A DNA stretch of 47,154 nt from Candidatus Buchananbacteria bacterium (GCA_014729025.1 WJKP01000018.1:1-47154); one strand, 5' to 3'; positions 38,391-46,951 are shown, numbered from the stretch's first letter. Numbers and translations: made by a program. The notes: a model not told the origin generated them from the sequence alone.

Positions 38391-38455
38391 CTGGTTAAAA
38401 TAATTAATTTTTTATGCCAGCTTCGCTCAAGTATTTTCAAAATCATAATCTTTAT

Positions 38456-38529
38456 GGGCGTATAGCTCAGCTGGTTAGAGCGCATCGCTGATAACGATGA
38501 GGTCCCTGGTTCGAATCCAGGTACGCCCA
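38456..38529 (+). tRNA. tRNA-Ile(GAT)
   Basis: GGGCGTATAGCTCAGCTGGTTAGAGCGCATCGCTGATAACGATGAGGTC...GGTTCGAATCCAGGTACGCCCA; complete cloverleaf, no encoded CCA. Confidence 0.95.
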
Positions 38530-38681
38530 CCTTTACGTCGTAAAAGTTCAGGCCTAAAGACCTTTGAGCCAAGGAACTGACGAACAAATTGAGGAAGTGA
38601 CTAATTATTTATGAAGCAAAAGAGGTTCACGAAAGATAAATTTTTTGACAGACCATATTGGACAAGACTACAATTAAAATA

Positions 38682-38753
38682 GCCCGGGTAGCTCAGTGGT
38701 AGAGCAAAGGACTGAAAATCCTTGTGTCGTGAGTTCGATTCTCACCCCGGGCA
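38682..38753 (+). tRNA. tRNA-Phe(GAA)
   Basis: GCCCGGGTAGCTCAGTGGTAGAGCAAAGGACTGAAAATCCTT...GAGTTCGATTCTCACCCCGGGCA. Confidence 0.95.
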
Positions 38754-38780
38754 CAGTTGTATTATCGGCGCGTGACGCCC

Positions 38781-38810
38781 GTCGTCGCTAAAGCTTCGGC
38801 GGACAGGCAG
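38781..38810 (+). repeat. Interspersed repeat copy 2
   Basis: GTCGTCGCTAAAGCTTCGGCGGACAGGCAG. Confidence 0.75.
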
Positions 38811-38877
38811 ATTGATTAAGTTTTTATTATATTTAGGCCAACTGCGTTCGAATTTTTAAAACAACAACATATTTTAC

Positions 38878-38954
38878 CGGGGCGTGGCGCAGTTGGCTAG
38901 CGCGCATGGTTTGGGACCATGAGGTCGTGGGTTCAAGTCCCACCGCCCCGACCA
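38878..38954 (+). tRNA. tRNA-Pro(TGG), CCA encoded
   Basis: CGGGGCGTGGCGCAGTTGGCTAGCGCGCATGGTTTGGGACCATGAGGTC...GGTTCAAGTCCCACCGCCCCGACCA. Confidence 0.95.
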
Positions 38955-38972
38955 TAAAAAAGCAGGTAAAGA

Positions 38973-39048
38973 GCGGGTGTCGTATAATGGCTTATTATAT
39001 CAGCCTTCCAAGCTGAGGATGGCGGTTCGATTCCGCTCACCCGCTCCA
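38973..39048 (+). tRNA. tRNA-Gly(TCC), CCA encoded
   Basis: GCGGGTGTCGTATAATGGCTTATTATATCAGCCTTCCAAGCTGAGGATGGCGGTTCGATTCCGCTCACCCGCTCCA. Confidence 0.95.
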
Positions 39049-39083
39049 TGTCTGTTTTTTATAAAGTATAAAGTTTTTATAAT

Positions 39084-39122
39084 AAAACACCTGTTAAAAT
39101 TTTTAGTAAAACAGGTGTTTTT
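39084..39122. terminator. Bidirectional terminator
   Basis: AAAACACCTGTT...AAACAGGTGTTTTT. Confidence 0.75.
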
Positions 39123-39363
39123 ATTTTGTTTCAGGTGGCAAGAACCTTTCTGCTATTTTACAGTTTTGGCGGTCTGGACAGGCAAAACCACAAAAAATTT
39201 CCCTCATTAACCAGCCGAATTCTTTAATAAAGTCCTCTTTGCCTCTCTGATCATCAGCGATTTGCCTACACCATTTATGCTCGTCAATATGGCGTTGTAA
39301 AATGATTCTTTGTGTTTGTAAAAATTCAGCCAAATGAACACAATGATCAATTTTTTCACACAT
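39121..39363 (-). CDS. 80-aa Cys/His-rich hypothetical protein
   Basis: SD AAAAGGAGGCAATA-ATG; MCEKIDHCVHLAEFL...IFCGFACPDRQNCKIAE. Confidence 0.65.
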   Translation of the reverse strand: MCEKIDHCVHLAEFLQTQRIILQRHIDEHKWCRQIADDQRGKEDFIKEFGWLMREIFCGFACPDRQNCKIAERFLPPETK

Positions 39364-39493
39364 TATTGCCTCCTTTTGTCTTTTTAAGCATTTTTTTGAG
39401 TATAAAAAAATTTTAATATTTTAGCAATAGCTTGATCTTTTTTAACATAAATTATATAATTGAATGATTAAGAAAAAAAGGGAGGGCTAAAAA

Positions 39494-39787
39494 ATGAATT
39501 CAACCGCTCATGATCCTTTAGCCGGCTTAATTATTGGAATTATTCTTTTGCTAATTTGTTTATATTTAATCACTGGTAAAAAATTTTTTGGCAAAATGAT
39601 AAGTGATCTGGCTAGTTTTATAATAGGGTTATTCACAAGATTAATTAAAGGGTTATTTCAAGGTATTTGGTGTGCAATTTTAAAAAAACAACCAGAACCA
39701 AAGGGAAGTAAGCATGAGACTGAACACCATTTTCATTTTTATTTTCATGGTAAACCCGGCTCTAATGAACCTGATGAAAATGAATAA
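39494..39787 (+). CDS. Small membrane protein of unknown function
   Basis: SD-like AAAAGGGAGGGC; two hydrophobic segments; His-rich tail (HETEHHFHFYFHG). Confidence 0.6.
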   Translation: MNSTAHDPLAGLIIGIILLLICLYLITGKKFFGKMISDLASFIIGLFTRLIKGLFQGIWCAILKKQPEPKGSKHETEHHFHFYFHGKPGSNEPDENE

Positions 39788-39809
39788 AAGAGGCAAATAG
39801 CCTCTTTTT
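39786..39809 (+). terminator. Intrinsic terminator
   Basis: AAAAGAGGCAAATAGCCTCTTTTT. Confidence 0.75.
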
Positions 39810-39910
39810 GTTTTTGCCAAACAAAATGTTTTGTGATAAAATTGGGTTATAATTAGTAAAGAATTTAGCTCTTTTAGCTAGAGTTTTTATAGTTAAAAAT
39901 TTTAAAAAAT

Positions 39911-42337
39911 ATGCCTCCTAAAAGTAAAAGATTAGCCAAATTGAAAAAGAAGAAAAAAACTAAAAATAGCCCCAAAATAGAAATACATCCGGAAACTAAA
40001 CGCTGGATTTTTATAATTATCTTGTTTACTTTCGCGGGTATCAGTTTTTTAGGTTTATTTGATTTAGCTGGCAGTGCCGGCCAGTTTATTAATCGAGTTT
40101 TATCTTTATTTTTTGGCTGGGCTAAGATCCTTTTTCCCCTTATCTTGGTTTTATGGGGTTATTTTTTACTTAATAAAAAAATTCAAATTAAACCAGTTAA
40201 TTATTTTGGTTTATTTTTATTTATTTTTAGTTTAACCGGGCTTTTACATTTATTTGTTGATTTTAATGAAGCTATTTTAGCTGTTGATCAAGGTCGTGGT
40301 GGCGGTTATTTAGGGTTATTTTTAAGTTATGCTTTTCAAAATATAATGGGATTTTGGGCCGCTTTAATTGTTTTACTGGCAATTTTTGTAATTGGATTAT
40401 TACTGATCATTAATACTTCAATAGAAGGGTTAAAAGAATCAAAGACTCTTTTAGGTCGAATTTTAGGTAAATTTTTACAAAAACTTTCAATAGTTTATTA
40501 TAATATTAAATTAAAATTAGTTAGAGAGCCCAAAGAAGATGATGAAGAACAAGCTGATTATGAAGATGAAGAATCAGAGATTGAACAAGATGATCAGCCA
40601 GAAGATGAAGAAGCTAAAGCAGTTGCTTTTGCCAAAAAACAATTAGCCCAAAAAGATAAATCGGCATTAAAAAAAGATGACATAAAACTTGATGAACCTA
40701 AAGTTAAAAAAACTTATCGTAAAATAGATTTACCCATGGATTTACTTGATGGACGTGCCGGGAAACCAACTTCCGGTAATATTGCTGCTAATAAAATGGT
40801 TATCCAAAAAACTTTAGAGAGTTTTAATATTCCGGTTGAAATGGCTGATGTAGCGGTTGGCCCGACTGTGACTCAATATACTTTAAAACCAGCTGAAGGG
40901 ATTAAACTTTCTAGGATAACGGCTTTAAATGATGATTTAGCCTTGGCTTTAGCGGCTCATCCTTTAAGACTTGAAGCCCCTATTCCCGGGAAATCATTGG
41001 TTGGTATTGAGGTTCCTAATCAATCCGTGGCAATAGTTCGTTTAAGAGAACTTTTGGAAAGCTCTGAATTTAAAGGGCGTAAATCAAATTTAAATTTAGC
41101 AATTGGTCGGGATGTTTCCGGTAAGACTTGGGTTGATGATTTGGCTAAAATGCCTCATCTTTTGGTTGCTGGGCAGACCGGCTCTGGAAAGTCTGTTTGT
41201 TTGCATTCAATTATTGTCAGCTTGCTGTATCAAAACGGCCCAGATACTTTAAAATTCATCATGGTTGATCCCAAAAGAGTAGAAATGCCGGCTTATAATG
41301 ATATTCCCCATTTGTTAACACCGGTTATTACTGATTTAAAGAAAACAGTTAATGCTTTAAAATGGACTTTGGCTGAAATGGATCGACGTTATCAGTTTTT
41401 GGAAAAATTTGCTAAACGCAATATTGAAGATTACAATAAAATAGCCGAAGAAAAAATTCCTTACATTGTTTTTGTTGTAGATGAAATGGCTGATTTAATG
41501 TCTAGCATGGGTAATGAAGTCGAGTCTTTAATTATTCGTTTAGCTCAAATGGCCAGAGCTGTCGGGATTCATTTGGTTTTAGCGACTCAAAGACCATCAG
41601 TGGAAGTAATCACAGGTTTGATTAAAGCTAATGTGCCGGCTAGAATTGCTTTTGCCGTAGCATCAATTACTGATTCTCGCACAATTTTGGATTATGCTGG
41701 CGCAGAAAAATTAATTGGTCGTGGTGATATGCTTTATACTACAGCTGAATTGCCAAAACCAAAACGATTACAAGGCGCGTTTGTTACTGACGCCGAAGTT
41801 AAAAGAGTTGTTGATTATTTAAAACAAAGTGGTGAAAAACCTGATTATGAAACAGGTGTAGTGGAAAAACAAACAAAATTAAATGGTGACGGCACAATTA
41901 ATTTTTCAGATTCTGATGAAGGCGATGAATTATTTGAAGAAGCCAAGGAATTAATATTGCAAGCTGGTAAGGCTTCTACTTCTTATTTACAAAGACGTTT
42001 AAAAATAGGTTATTCCAGGGCGGCACGTTTAATGGATTTATTAGAAGAAGCTGGTGTGGTGGGGCCGGCTGATGGCGCTAAACCTCGTGAAATTTTAATT
42101 ACTGAAAAAGAAGTTGAGACAGAACCTGATTATGAGGGGCCGGACATGCAGCCTGTGTCACAAGAAGATTTAGATTTTGAAGAATCAGAAGAAAACAGTG
42201 AGGTAGAAGAATCAGCAATTGAAGAAGAAAAAGAAGCAGATGAAGATCAAGAAGAATTACCAGAAGAAGGTGTTGCTGAAGAAGATAATGAAGAAGATAA
42301 TAAAAAAAATAATACCAATAATTGGGAAGATTGGTAA
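39911..42337 (+). CDS. ftsK: FtsK/SpoIIIE-family DNA translocase
   Basis: HLLVAGQTGSGKSVCLHSIIVSLLY, VVDEMADLM, LVLATQRPSVEVITGLIKANVPARIAFAVAS, C-terminal gamma-like winged helix. Confidence 0.95.
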   Translation: MPPKSKRLAKLKKKKKTKNSPKIEIHPETKRWIFIIILFTFAGISFLGLFDLAGSAGQFINRVLSLFFGWAKILFPLILVLWGYFLLNKKIQIKPVNYFGLFLFIFSLTGLLHLFVDFNEAILAVDQGRGGGYLGLFLSYAFQNIMGFWAALIVLLAIFVIGLLLIINTSIEGLKESKTLLGRILGKFLQKLSIVYYNIKLKLVREPKEDDEEQADYEDEESEIEQDDQPEDEEAKAVAFAKKQLAQKDKSALKKDDIKLDEPKVKKTYRKIDLPMDLLDGRAGKPTSGNIAANKMVIQKTLESFNIPVEMADVAVGPTVTQYTLKPAEGIKLSRITALNDDLALALAAHPLRLEAPIPGKSLVGIEVPNQSVAIVRLRELLESSEFKGRKSNLNLAIGRDVSGKTWVDDLAKMPHLLVAGQTGSGKSVCLHSIIVSLLYQNGPDTLKFIMVDPKRVEMPAYNDIPHLLTPVITDLKKTVNALKWTLAEMDRRYQFLEKFAKRNIEDYNKIAEEKIPYIVFVVDEMADLMSSMGNEVESLIIRLAQMARAVGIHLVLATQRPSVEVITGLIKANVPARIAFAVASITDSRTILDYAGAEKLIGRGDMLYTTAELPKPKRLQGAFVTDAEVKRVVDYLKQSGEKPDYETGVVEKQTKLNGDGTINFSDSDEGDELFEEAKELILQAGKASTSYLQRRLKIGYSRAARLMDLLEEAGVVGPADGAKPREILITEKEVETEPDYEGPDMQPVSQEDLDFEESEENSEVEESAIEEEKEADEDQEELPEEGVAEEDNEEDNKKNNTNNWEDW

Positions 42338-42347
42338 AAGTAGGTAT

Positions 42348-42375
42348 TAGTAATTAGTAATTAGTAATTAGTAAT
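42348..42375 (+). repeat. Four perfect tandem TAGTAAT heptamers abutting the start codon
   Basis: (TAGTAAT)x4 at 42348-42375 followed by ATG at 42376. Confidence 0.95.
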
Positions 42376-43005
42376 ATGAAAAAAGAGACTTTGGGGCAAG
42401 TTTTTCAAAGATATCGGCAGGTTGAAGATTTAACAATTGAACAGATTGAAAAAGAAACAAAAATAAGTCATAAAATGATTAAGGCTTTGGAAAATGACGA
42501 TTATTCAAGTTTGCCTGATGATTTATATGCCAAACATTTAATAAAAGCTTACGCTAAATATTTATCATTGGATTATAATAAATTATTAAATCTATATGAA
42601 CAAGGCAAAATTCAGTCTTATATTAATAAAAAAAAGCCGAAAGAAAAAAAATTACGTATTTATTTAACACCTAAAATGGTTAGAATCGGCTTGGTTGTTA
42701 TAATAATTTTAGCGTTAGGCACATATTTAGGGTTTCAGGTAAACAAAATATTTAGCCCACCAGAATTGGTAATTTATAATCCAGCTAATGATGCTAAAAT
42801 TTCGGAAAATTTTATTGAAATTAAAGGACAGACTGAAGAAGAAGCCAGAGTTTTTATTAATGAAAAAGAAATTTTTTTAGATTCGCAAGGCTTGTTTAAA
42901 ACAACGATTGATTTGCAAAAAGGTATAAATTACATTAAAATATCAGCTGTAAAGAAACATAGCCGACCAAATACTATTTTTAGACAAGTTTTAGTTAATA
43001 ATTAA
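42376..43005 (+). CDS. RodZ-like protein: N-terminal HTH, one TM, extracellular Ig-like domain
   Basis: [90 protein letters not shown]. Confidence 0.8.
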   Translation: MKKETLGQVFQRYRQVEDLTIEQIEKETKISHKMIKALENDDYSSLPDDLYAKHLIKAYAKYLSLDYNKLLNLYEQGKIQSYINKKKPKEKKLRIYLTPKMVRIGLVVIIILALGTYLGFQVNKIFSPPELVIYNPANDAKISENFIEIKGQTEEEARVFINEKEIFLDSQGLFKTTIDLQKGINYIKISAVKKHSRPNTIFRQVLVNN

Positions 43006-43022
43006 TTATTAATTTAATTTAT

Positions 43023-44048
43023 ATGTCGAAAAAAGCTGATCAGGGGGATAATAAAGAAAAACAAAAAGCAGCTGAAATCGCAATTTCACAAATAAAAGAA
43101 AGATTTGGCGAAGGCGCTATTATGAAATTTGGTGAAGCAAAAACTATGCAGGTTGATGCAATCAGTACTGGCTGTCTTTCACTTGATATTGCCTTGGGTG
43201 TTGGTGGCGTACCTCGTGGCAGAATAATTGAAATATTTGGGCCGGAAGCTTCTGGTAAAACAACTTTAGCCCAGCATATTGTAGCTGAGGTTCAAAAACA
43301 AAGTGGTATGGCGGCTTTTGTGGACGCAGAACATGCCTTGGATCCTGAATATGCCAAAAAAATTGGAGTTAGTGTTAGTGATCTTTTTATTTCTCAGCCT
43401 GATACTGGTGAACAAGCGTTGGAAATTGTAGAAACTTTGATTCGTTCAAATGGAGTTGACGTGATTGTGGTTGATTCAGTCGCTGCTTTAGTGCCAAAAG
43501 CTGAAATTGAAGGTGAAATGGGCGACCAGCATATGGCTTTGCAGGCTCGTTTAATGTCACAAGCGTTACGTAAACTTGCCGGTATAATTTCCAAATCAAA
43601 TACTATTTTAATTTTTATCAATCAAACTAGACATAAAATCGGTGTCTTTTTTGGGAATCCGGAAACAACAACTGGTGGTAATGCTTTAAAATTTTATTCT
43701 TCGGTCAGAATTGAAGTTCGTCGTGCAGCTCAGATTAAACAAGGTGATAAATTTATTGGTAATCGGGTTAAAGCTAAAATAGTCAAAAACAAAGTAGCTG
43801 CGCCTTTTCAAAACTGTGAATTTGATATTATGTATAATGAAGGCATTTCCATTTCTGGTGATGTTTTGGATAAAGGTGTTGAATTGGGTATTATTAAAAA
43901 AGCAGGTAATTCATATACTTATGAAGATGCTAAAGAAGGTGAAATAAAATTAGGTGTTGGCCGTGAAAATGCCAAGACTTATTTAAAAGAAAATCCAAAA
44001 TTGATTAATAGAATAAAGAAACAGGTTTGGGCGGTAGTGGGAGAATAG
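43023..44048 (+). CDS. recA: Recombinase RecA
   Basis: [65 protein letters not shown]. Confidence 0.97.
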   Translation: MSKKADQGDNKEKQKAAEIAISQIKERFGEGAIMKFGEAKTMQVDAISTGCLSLDIALGVGGVPRGRIIEIFGPEASGKTTLAQHIVAEVQKQSGMAAFVDAEHALDPEYAKKIGVSVSDLFISQPDTGEQALEIVETLIRSNGVDVIVVDSVAALVPKAEIEGEMGDQHMALQARLMSQALRKLAGIISKSNTILIFINQTRHKIGVFFGNPETTTGGNALKFYSSVRIEVRRAAQIKQGDKFIGNRVKAKIVKNKVAAPFQNCEFDIMYNEGISISGDVLDKGVELGIIKKAGNSYTYEDAKEGEIKLGVGRENAKTYLKENPKLINRIKKQVWAVVGE

Positions 44049-44103
44049 GAATTAGACTCCCGGCATTAGGAATTAGTAATAGGAAATTGATTATAATAAA
44101 AAA

Positions 44104-44132
44104 GTTCCCGCTGTAAGGCGGGGATTTTTTAT
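44104..44132 (+). terminator. Intrinsic terminator downstream of recA
   Basis: TTCCCGCTGTAAGGCGGGGATTTTTTATTTTT. Confidence 0.75.
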
Positions 44133-44159
44133 TTTTAAGTTAGTGCGTTTCAGTGACTT

Positions 44160-44903
44160 TTATTTTTTACACATATCATACATGAATTGAAACCAGGTTT
44201 TATAACTTTCGGCTAATTGCCTGTCTCGTAAAACAAATAATGTCCCGTTATCATCAATTCTTTTAAAATGCAAACCTGTAAAAGTCACCACATAATCACC
44301 AAAAATATCCACACCGGAATTGGTTGAATATTTTTTAGGTAAAAATCTGTAGTTTTCCTGCAGTTTTTTTATTTCCTCGGCATGTTTTTCTTTTACTTCA
44401 TAATCAAAAATATGATAAAACTTAATTTTTTTACGTTTAACTTCTTTAAAAAATTGTTCCCGAAAAGCTTTTAATCTGGGATCAAACCAGCCCAGTTTGG
44501 CGCCAATAAAGTAGCCAGCCTCACCTACTCTTAATAAATCTCTCATATAATTTTTAAAACCCTCAATACCTCGATAAATATAAGCCTCTTGCGGGCCCAC
44601 TCTTTGTTCATATTTATGCCTTAACTCAGGTAAGGCTTTATTTAAAATAGTTTCTTTTTCTTTGACCAATTCCAAAAGTTTATCAGGGTCAACCGGTGAA
44701 TAGAGGTTCTCACCTTTAGTTAAAATCGGGAAAATCAAACCTTTGTCAATTAAACGATTAATTGCATCATAAACATTGCGGCGATGAATTTCAGCTTGTG
44801 ATGATATTTCTCCTACTCCAGCCTCTTTTAATTCAAGCAAAGCTTCATATATTTTGGCTTCGTTGGGAGAAAGACCTAATTGTTGCAAAACTTCTATACT
44901 CAT
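44160..44903 (-). CDS. TrmB-family transcriptional regulator
   Basis: LQQLGLSPNEAKIYEALLELKEAGVGEISSQAEIHRRNVYDAINRLIDKGLI winged helix plus TrmB-like C-terminal domain. Confidence 0.85.
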   Translation of the reverse strand: MSIEVLQQLGLSPNEAKIYEALLELKEAGVGEISSQAEIHRRNVYDAINRLIDKGLIFPILTKGENLYSPVDPDKLLELVKEKETILNKALPELRHKYEQRVGPQEAYIYRGIEGFKNYMRDLLRVGEAGYFIGAKLGWFDPRLKAFREQFFKEVKRKKIKFYHIFDYEVKEKHAEEIKKLQENYRFLPKKYSTNSGVDIFGDYVVTFTGLHFKRIDDNGTLFVLRDRQLAESYKTWFQFMYDMCKK

Positions 44904-44911
44904 ATGCTTTT

Positions 44912-44940
44912 ATTATAAGTTATAGTTTTTTATATGTCAA
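44912..44940 (-). promoter_or_regulatory. Consensus promoter of the TrmB-type gene (predicts a leaderless mRNA)
   Basis: Minus strand TTGACA-N17-TATAAT; -10 ends about 9 nt from the ATG at 44903. Confidence 0.75.
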
Positions 44941-44956
44941 GGTGGTAAATACCACC
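44941..44956. promoter_or_regulatory. Candidate TrmB operator palindrome
   Basis: GGTGGT-AAAT-ACCACC directly adjacent to the TrmB -35. Confidence 0.6.
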
Positions 44957-44967
44957 ATAGGGTCATA

Positions 44968-44996
44968 TTGGCCACTCGTATTAAATATGATATGCT
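44968..44996 (+). promoter_or_regulatory. Candidate promoter of the divergent gene at 45055
   Basis: TTGGCC-N17-TATGCT. Confidence 0.45.
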
Positions 44997-45054
44997 GTGA
45001 CATCAAGCTGAAACAGGGTTTTTGAGCCTTGAACCAAAAGAAAGGAGAAAAATA

Positions 45055-45438
45055 ATGGAAATTTTAGGGAATTTGAGTGAAATGTTGCCAAAGGGTATTT
45101 CAGTAGAGTTTTGGGTAAATAGGCCAAGCAAGGTTTTTACTGACAAGGAGGAGGTAATACCTTTGGGCTGGTACAGTTTTAGGAACTGGTATGATATTTG
45201 GCAGGCAGGGATAACTCTTTCTCGGCCCAGACTGGGCACAGTAGTTAAAGCCAATAAGGGTATAATCTATGTTTGTTCTCGCTCGGCAATACCTAATAAG
45301 AGGTATAATCCCAATTCATTACACGCTGATGAACAGCAGCCGAATAAATTTTCTGCTGAATGGACTGAGTTGCCGGACGAGATAATATTTCTTATCTGGC
45401 CCATGCGAAACTATCGCCAAATGTCTGTTCGTAACTGA
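45055..45438 (+). CDS. Hypothetical protein, 127 aa
   Basis: The ATG at 45055 has SD AAAGGAGAAAAATA, better than the ORF-track start at 45022. Confidence 0.65.
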   Translation: MEILGNLSEMLPKGISVEFWVNRPSKVFTDKEEVIPLGWYSFRNWYDIWQAGITLSRPRLGTVVKANKGIIYVCSRSAIPNKRYNPNSLHADEQQPNKFSAEWTELPDEIIFLIWPMRNYRQMSVRN

Positions 45439-45452
45439 ACCGCATTAAAATC

Positions 45453-45469
45453 GGGGATCTTTGATCCCC
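45453..45469 (+). terminator. Hairpin/terminator candidate
   Basis: GGGGATCTTTGATCCCC. Confidence 0.5.
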
Positions 45470-45558
45470 TTCAACTCCAGTCTATTAAGTAATTAATAGG
45501 CTGAAGTGGGAAACGTTTTTGAAAGTTTAAAGTATAAAAACAACAAAAAGGAGAAAAA

Positions 45559-46134
45559 ATGAAGAAAATGATTTTGGCGGTAATGGCGGTTGTTATGATC
45601 ATGGCAACTTCGGCTAAGGCAGAGACTCGTCCAGCGCGGCTGAGACTGCTGGTTCACGGGCATATCAATGTCCAAGAAGGAATTGATCTTCGAGCTCACT
45701 TTATCCCGGCAGGCAATCTGGTTAACGACATTGCCCCTCTGGGCTATTTGGGGCTCGGTTATCAGGTCAATGATTGGCTTAATCTCGAGCCGGCGATTGG
45801 CTACGATTACACGGCTAATGAAATGATTTATTCATTGCGGCTTGAAGCTGGACAGGATAAATTCTACACTTGGGCTGATTACGAATACACAGCCGGCGTA
45901 GATGCCAGTTACTGGTTTGTTCAAGCGCAGTACAAGGTAAAACCCTGGCTGCATGTCGGTTTTGAAGAGGAGTCTTGGGGGCGTTTTGCCCGGTCAGAAG
46001 ATTTTAGTCACGGTGGTGGCCCCAATATTCTTTTTCGCAGCAATCACTGGGGTGTTGATCTAGCTTGGCATTACCGAAATTTTGAGGATCAGCCGGGCAC
46101 AGAGTTTTTCACCAGAGTTCATTTATTTTTCTAA
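45559..46134 (+). CDS. Secreted beta-barrel-like protein of unknown function
   Basis: SD AAAAAGGAGAAAAA-ATG; signal peptide; alternating aromatic strands (YLGLGYQVNDWLNLEPAIGYDY, WADYEYTAGVDASYWFVQAQYKV); C-terminus TRVHLFF. Confidence 0.6.
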   Translation: MKKMILAVMAVVMIMATSAKAETRPARLRLLVHGHINVQEGIDLRAHFIPAGNLVNDIAPLGYLGLGYQVNDWLNLEPAIGYDYTANEMIYSLRLEAGQDKFYTWADYEYTAGVDASYWFVQAQYKVKPWLHVGFEEESWGRFARSEDFSHGGGPNILFRSNHWGVDLAWHYRNFEDQPGTEFFTRVHLFF

Positions 46135-46147
46135 ATAGTAAAAGCAA

Positions 46148-46179
46148 ATCCCCGTTAGTAATGGCGGGGATTTTTTATT
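46148..46179 (+). terminator. Intrinsic terminator
   Basis: ATCCCCGTTAGTAATGGCGGGGATTTTTTATT. Confidence 0.8.
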
Positions 46180-46256
46180 ATTGACTTTAAGTTAAAAATA
46201 TGCTATACTGACTAATTGTTAAATTTGGAGAATGCTCAAGCTCAAAGGAGGTAAAT

Positions 46257-46751
46257 ATGAAAAAGTGGTTAATTGTGGAAGCGGTTATGGTCGTGGCGAT
46301 TATTTTTCTGGTTCACTTGATTAAAATTCAGTTAATAGCCGAAGCCCATGTCCAGGATAATAGTTTTGAACTTTTAGTTCAAACAGAAAACGGCTTGGTT
46401 CCCTATTCTCAGATTAAAATAGTGAAAATTAAGAAGCCACGGCCTGTAAGTAAAATTCAAAATAATAACCAGGTTATTTATGCTCATCGCCAGTCTATTC
46501 AATTTCGTATTTACGAGATTGAGCCAGAGCTTGGCAAGACATTGATTCAGCTGGCGCACTGTGAAAGCAGCTTGAACCCCGAGGCCGTCGGAGATAATGG
46601 CAATAGTTATGGCTTGTATCAAATTTATTTGAAGTGGCATCCTGATGTTAATAAAAAACAAGCTCAGGACATTGAATTTGCTACCAAATGGACAGCCAAT
46701 AAAATCCGGCAAGGCAAAGGTGATCTTTGGACTTGCTGGAACAAGATTTAA
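46257..46751 (+). CDS. Membrane-anchored lysozyme-like/SLT transglycosylase-type protein
   Basis: SD AAAGGAGGTAAAT-ATG; N-terminal TM; LAHCESSLNPEAVGDNGNSYGLYQIYLKWHPDV. Confidence 0.65.
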   Translation: MKKWLIVEAVMVVAIIFLVHLIKIQLIAEAHVQDNSFELLVQTENGLVPYSQIKIVKIKKPRPVSKIQNNNQVIYAHRQSIQFRIYEIEPELGKTLIQLAHCESSLNPEAVGDNGNSYGLYQIYLKWHPDVNKKQAQDIEFATKWTANKIRQGKGDLWTCWNKI

Positions 46752-46756
46752 AACAA

Positions 46757-46786
46757 TAACCTCGGTTAACATATCCGGGGTTTTAT
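46757..46786 (+). terminator. Intrinsic terminator
   Basis: ATAACCTCGGTTAACATATCCGGGGTTTTAT. Confidence 0.65.
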
Positions 46787-46951
46787 AATTAAAAAACCGG
46801 CGCTATCATGATTTTTCATGTACTCGCGCCGGTGTTTGCCCTTATCACGCTTGGACTGGGCTTTGTCCTTTTTAGACAAGATGATTTGGCGGCTTTTGCG
46901 CCCCAATTTGTCGCTTTGCTGTCGCGGTAGCCATTTTTTCTTTTGAGCCAT
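46766..46951 (-). CDS. Small, highly basic 61-aa protein
   Basis: SD AAGGAGGGTGAAA-ATG at 46951: MAQKKKWLPRQQSDKLGRKSRQIILSKKDKAQSKRDKGKHRREYMKNHDSAGFLIIKPRIC. Confidence 0.65.
   Translation of the reverse strand: MAQKKKWLPRQQSDKLGRKSRQIILSKKDKAQSKRDKGKHRREYMKNHDSAGFLIIKPRIC

Noticed and set aside
38363-38587. 74-aa minus-strand ORF containing GFEPGTSSLSAMRSNQLSYTPI
   Set aside because: Translation of antisense tRNA-Ile, a well-known spurious ORF pattern.
38611-38682. 23-aa ORF MKQKRFTKDKFFDRPYWTRLQLK between tRNA-Ile and tRNA-Phe
   Set aside because: No proper SD and the stop runs into the tRNA-Phe start; probably chance or a remnant.
38977-39210. 77-aa plus-strand ORF over tRNA-Gly
   Set aside because: Starts inside the tRNA and lacks protein-like features.
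43387-43621. Antisense ORFs in recA
   Set aside because: Shadow ORFs of a highly conserved gene.
46374-46772. 132-aa minus-strand ORF antisense to the SLT-like gene
   Set aside because: The plus-strand frame has SD, TM and the catalytic-type motif; antisense has none.
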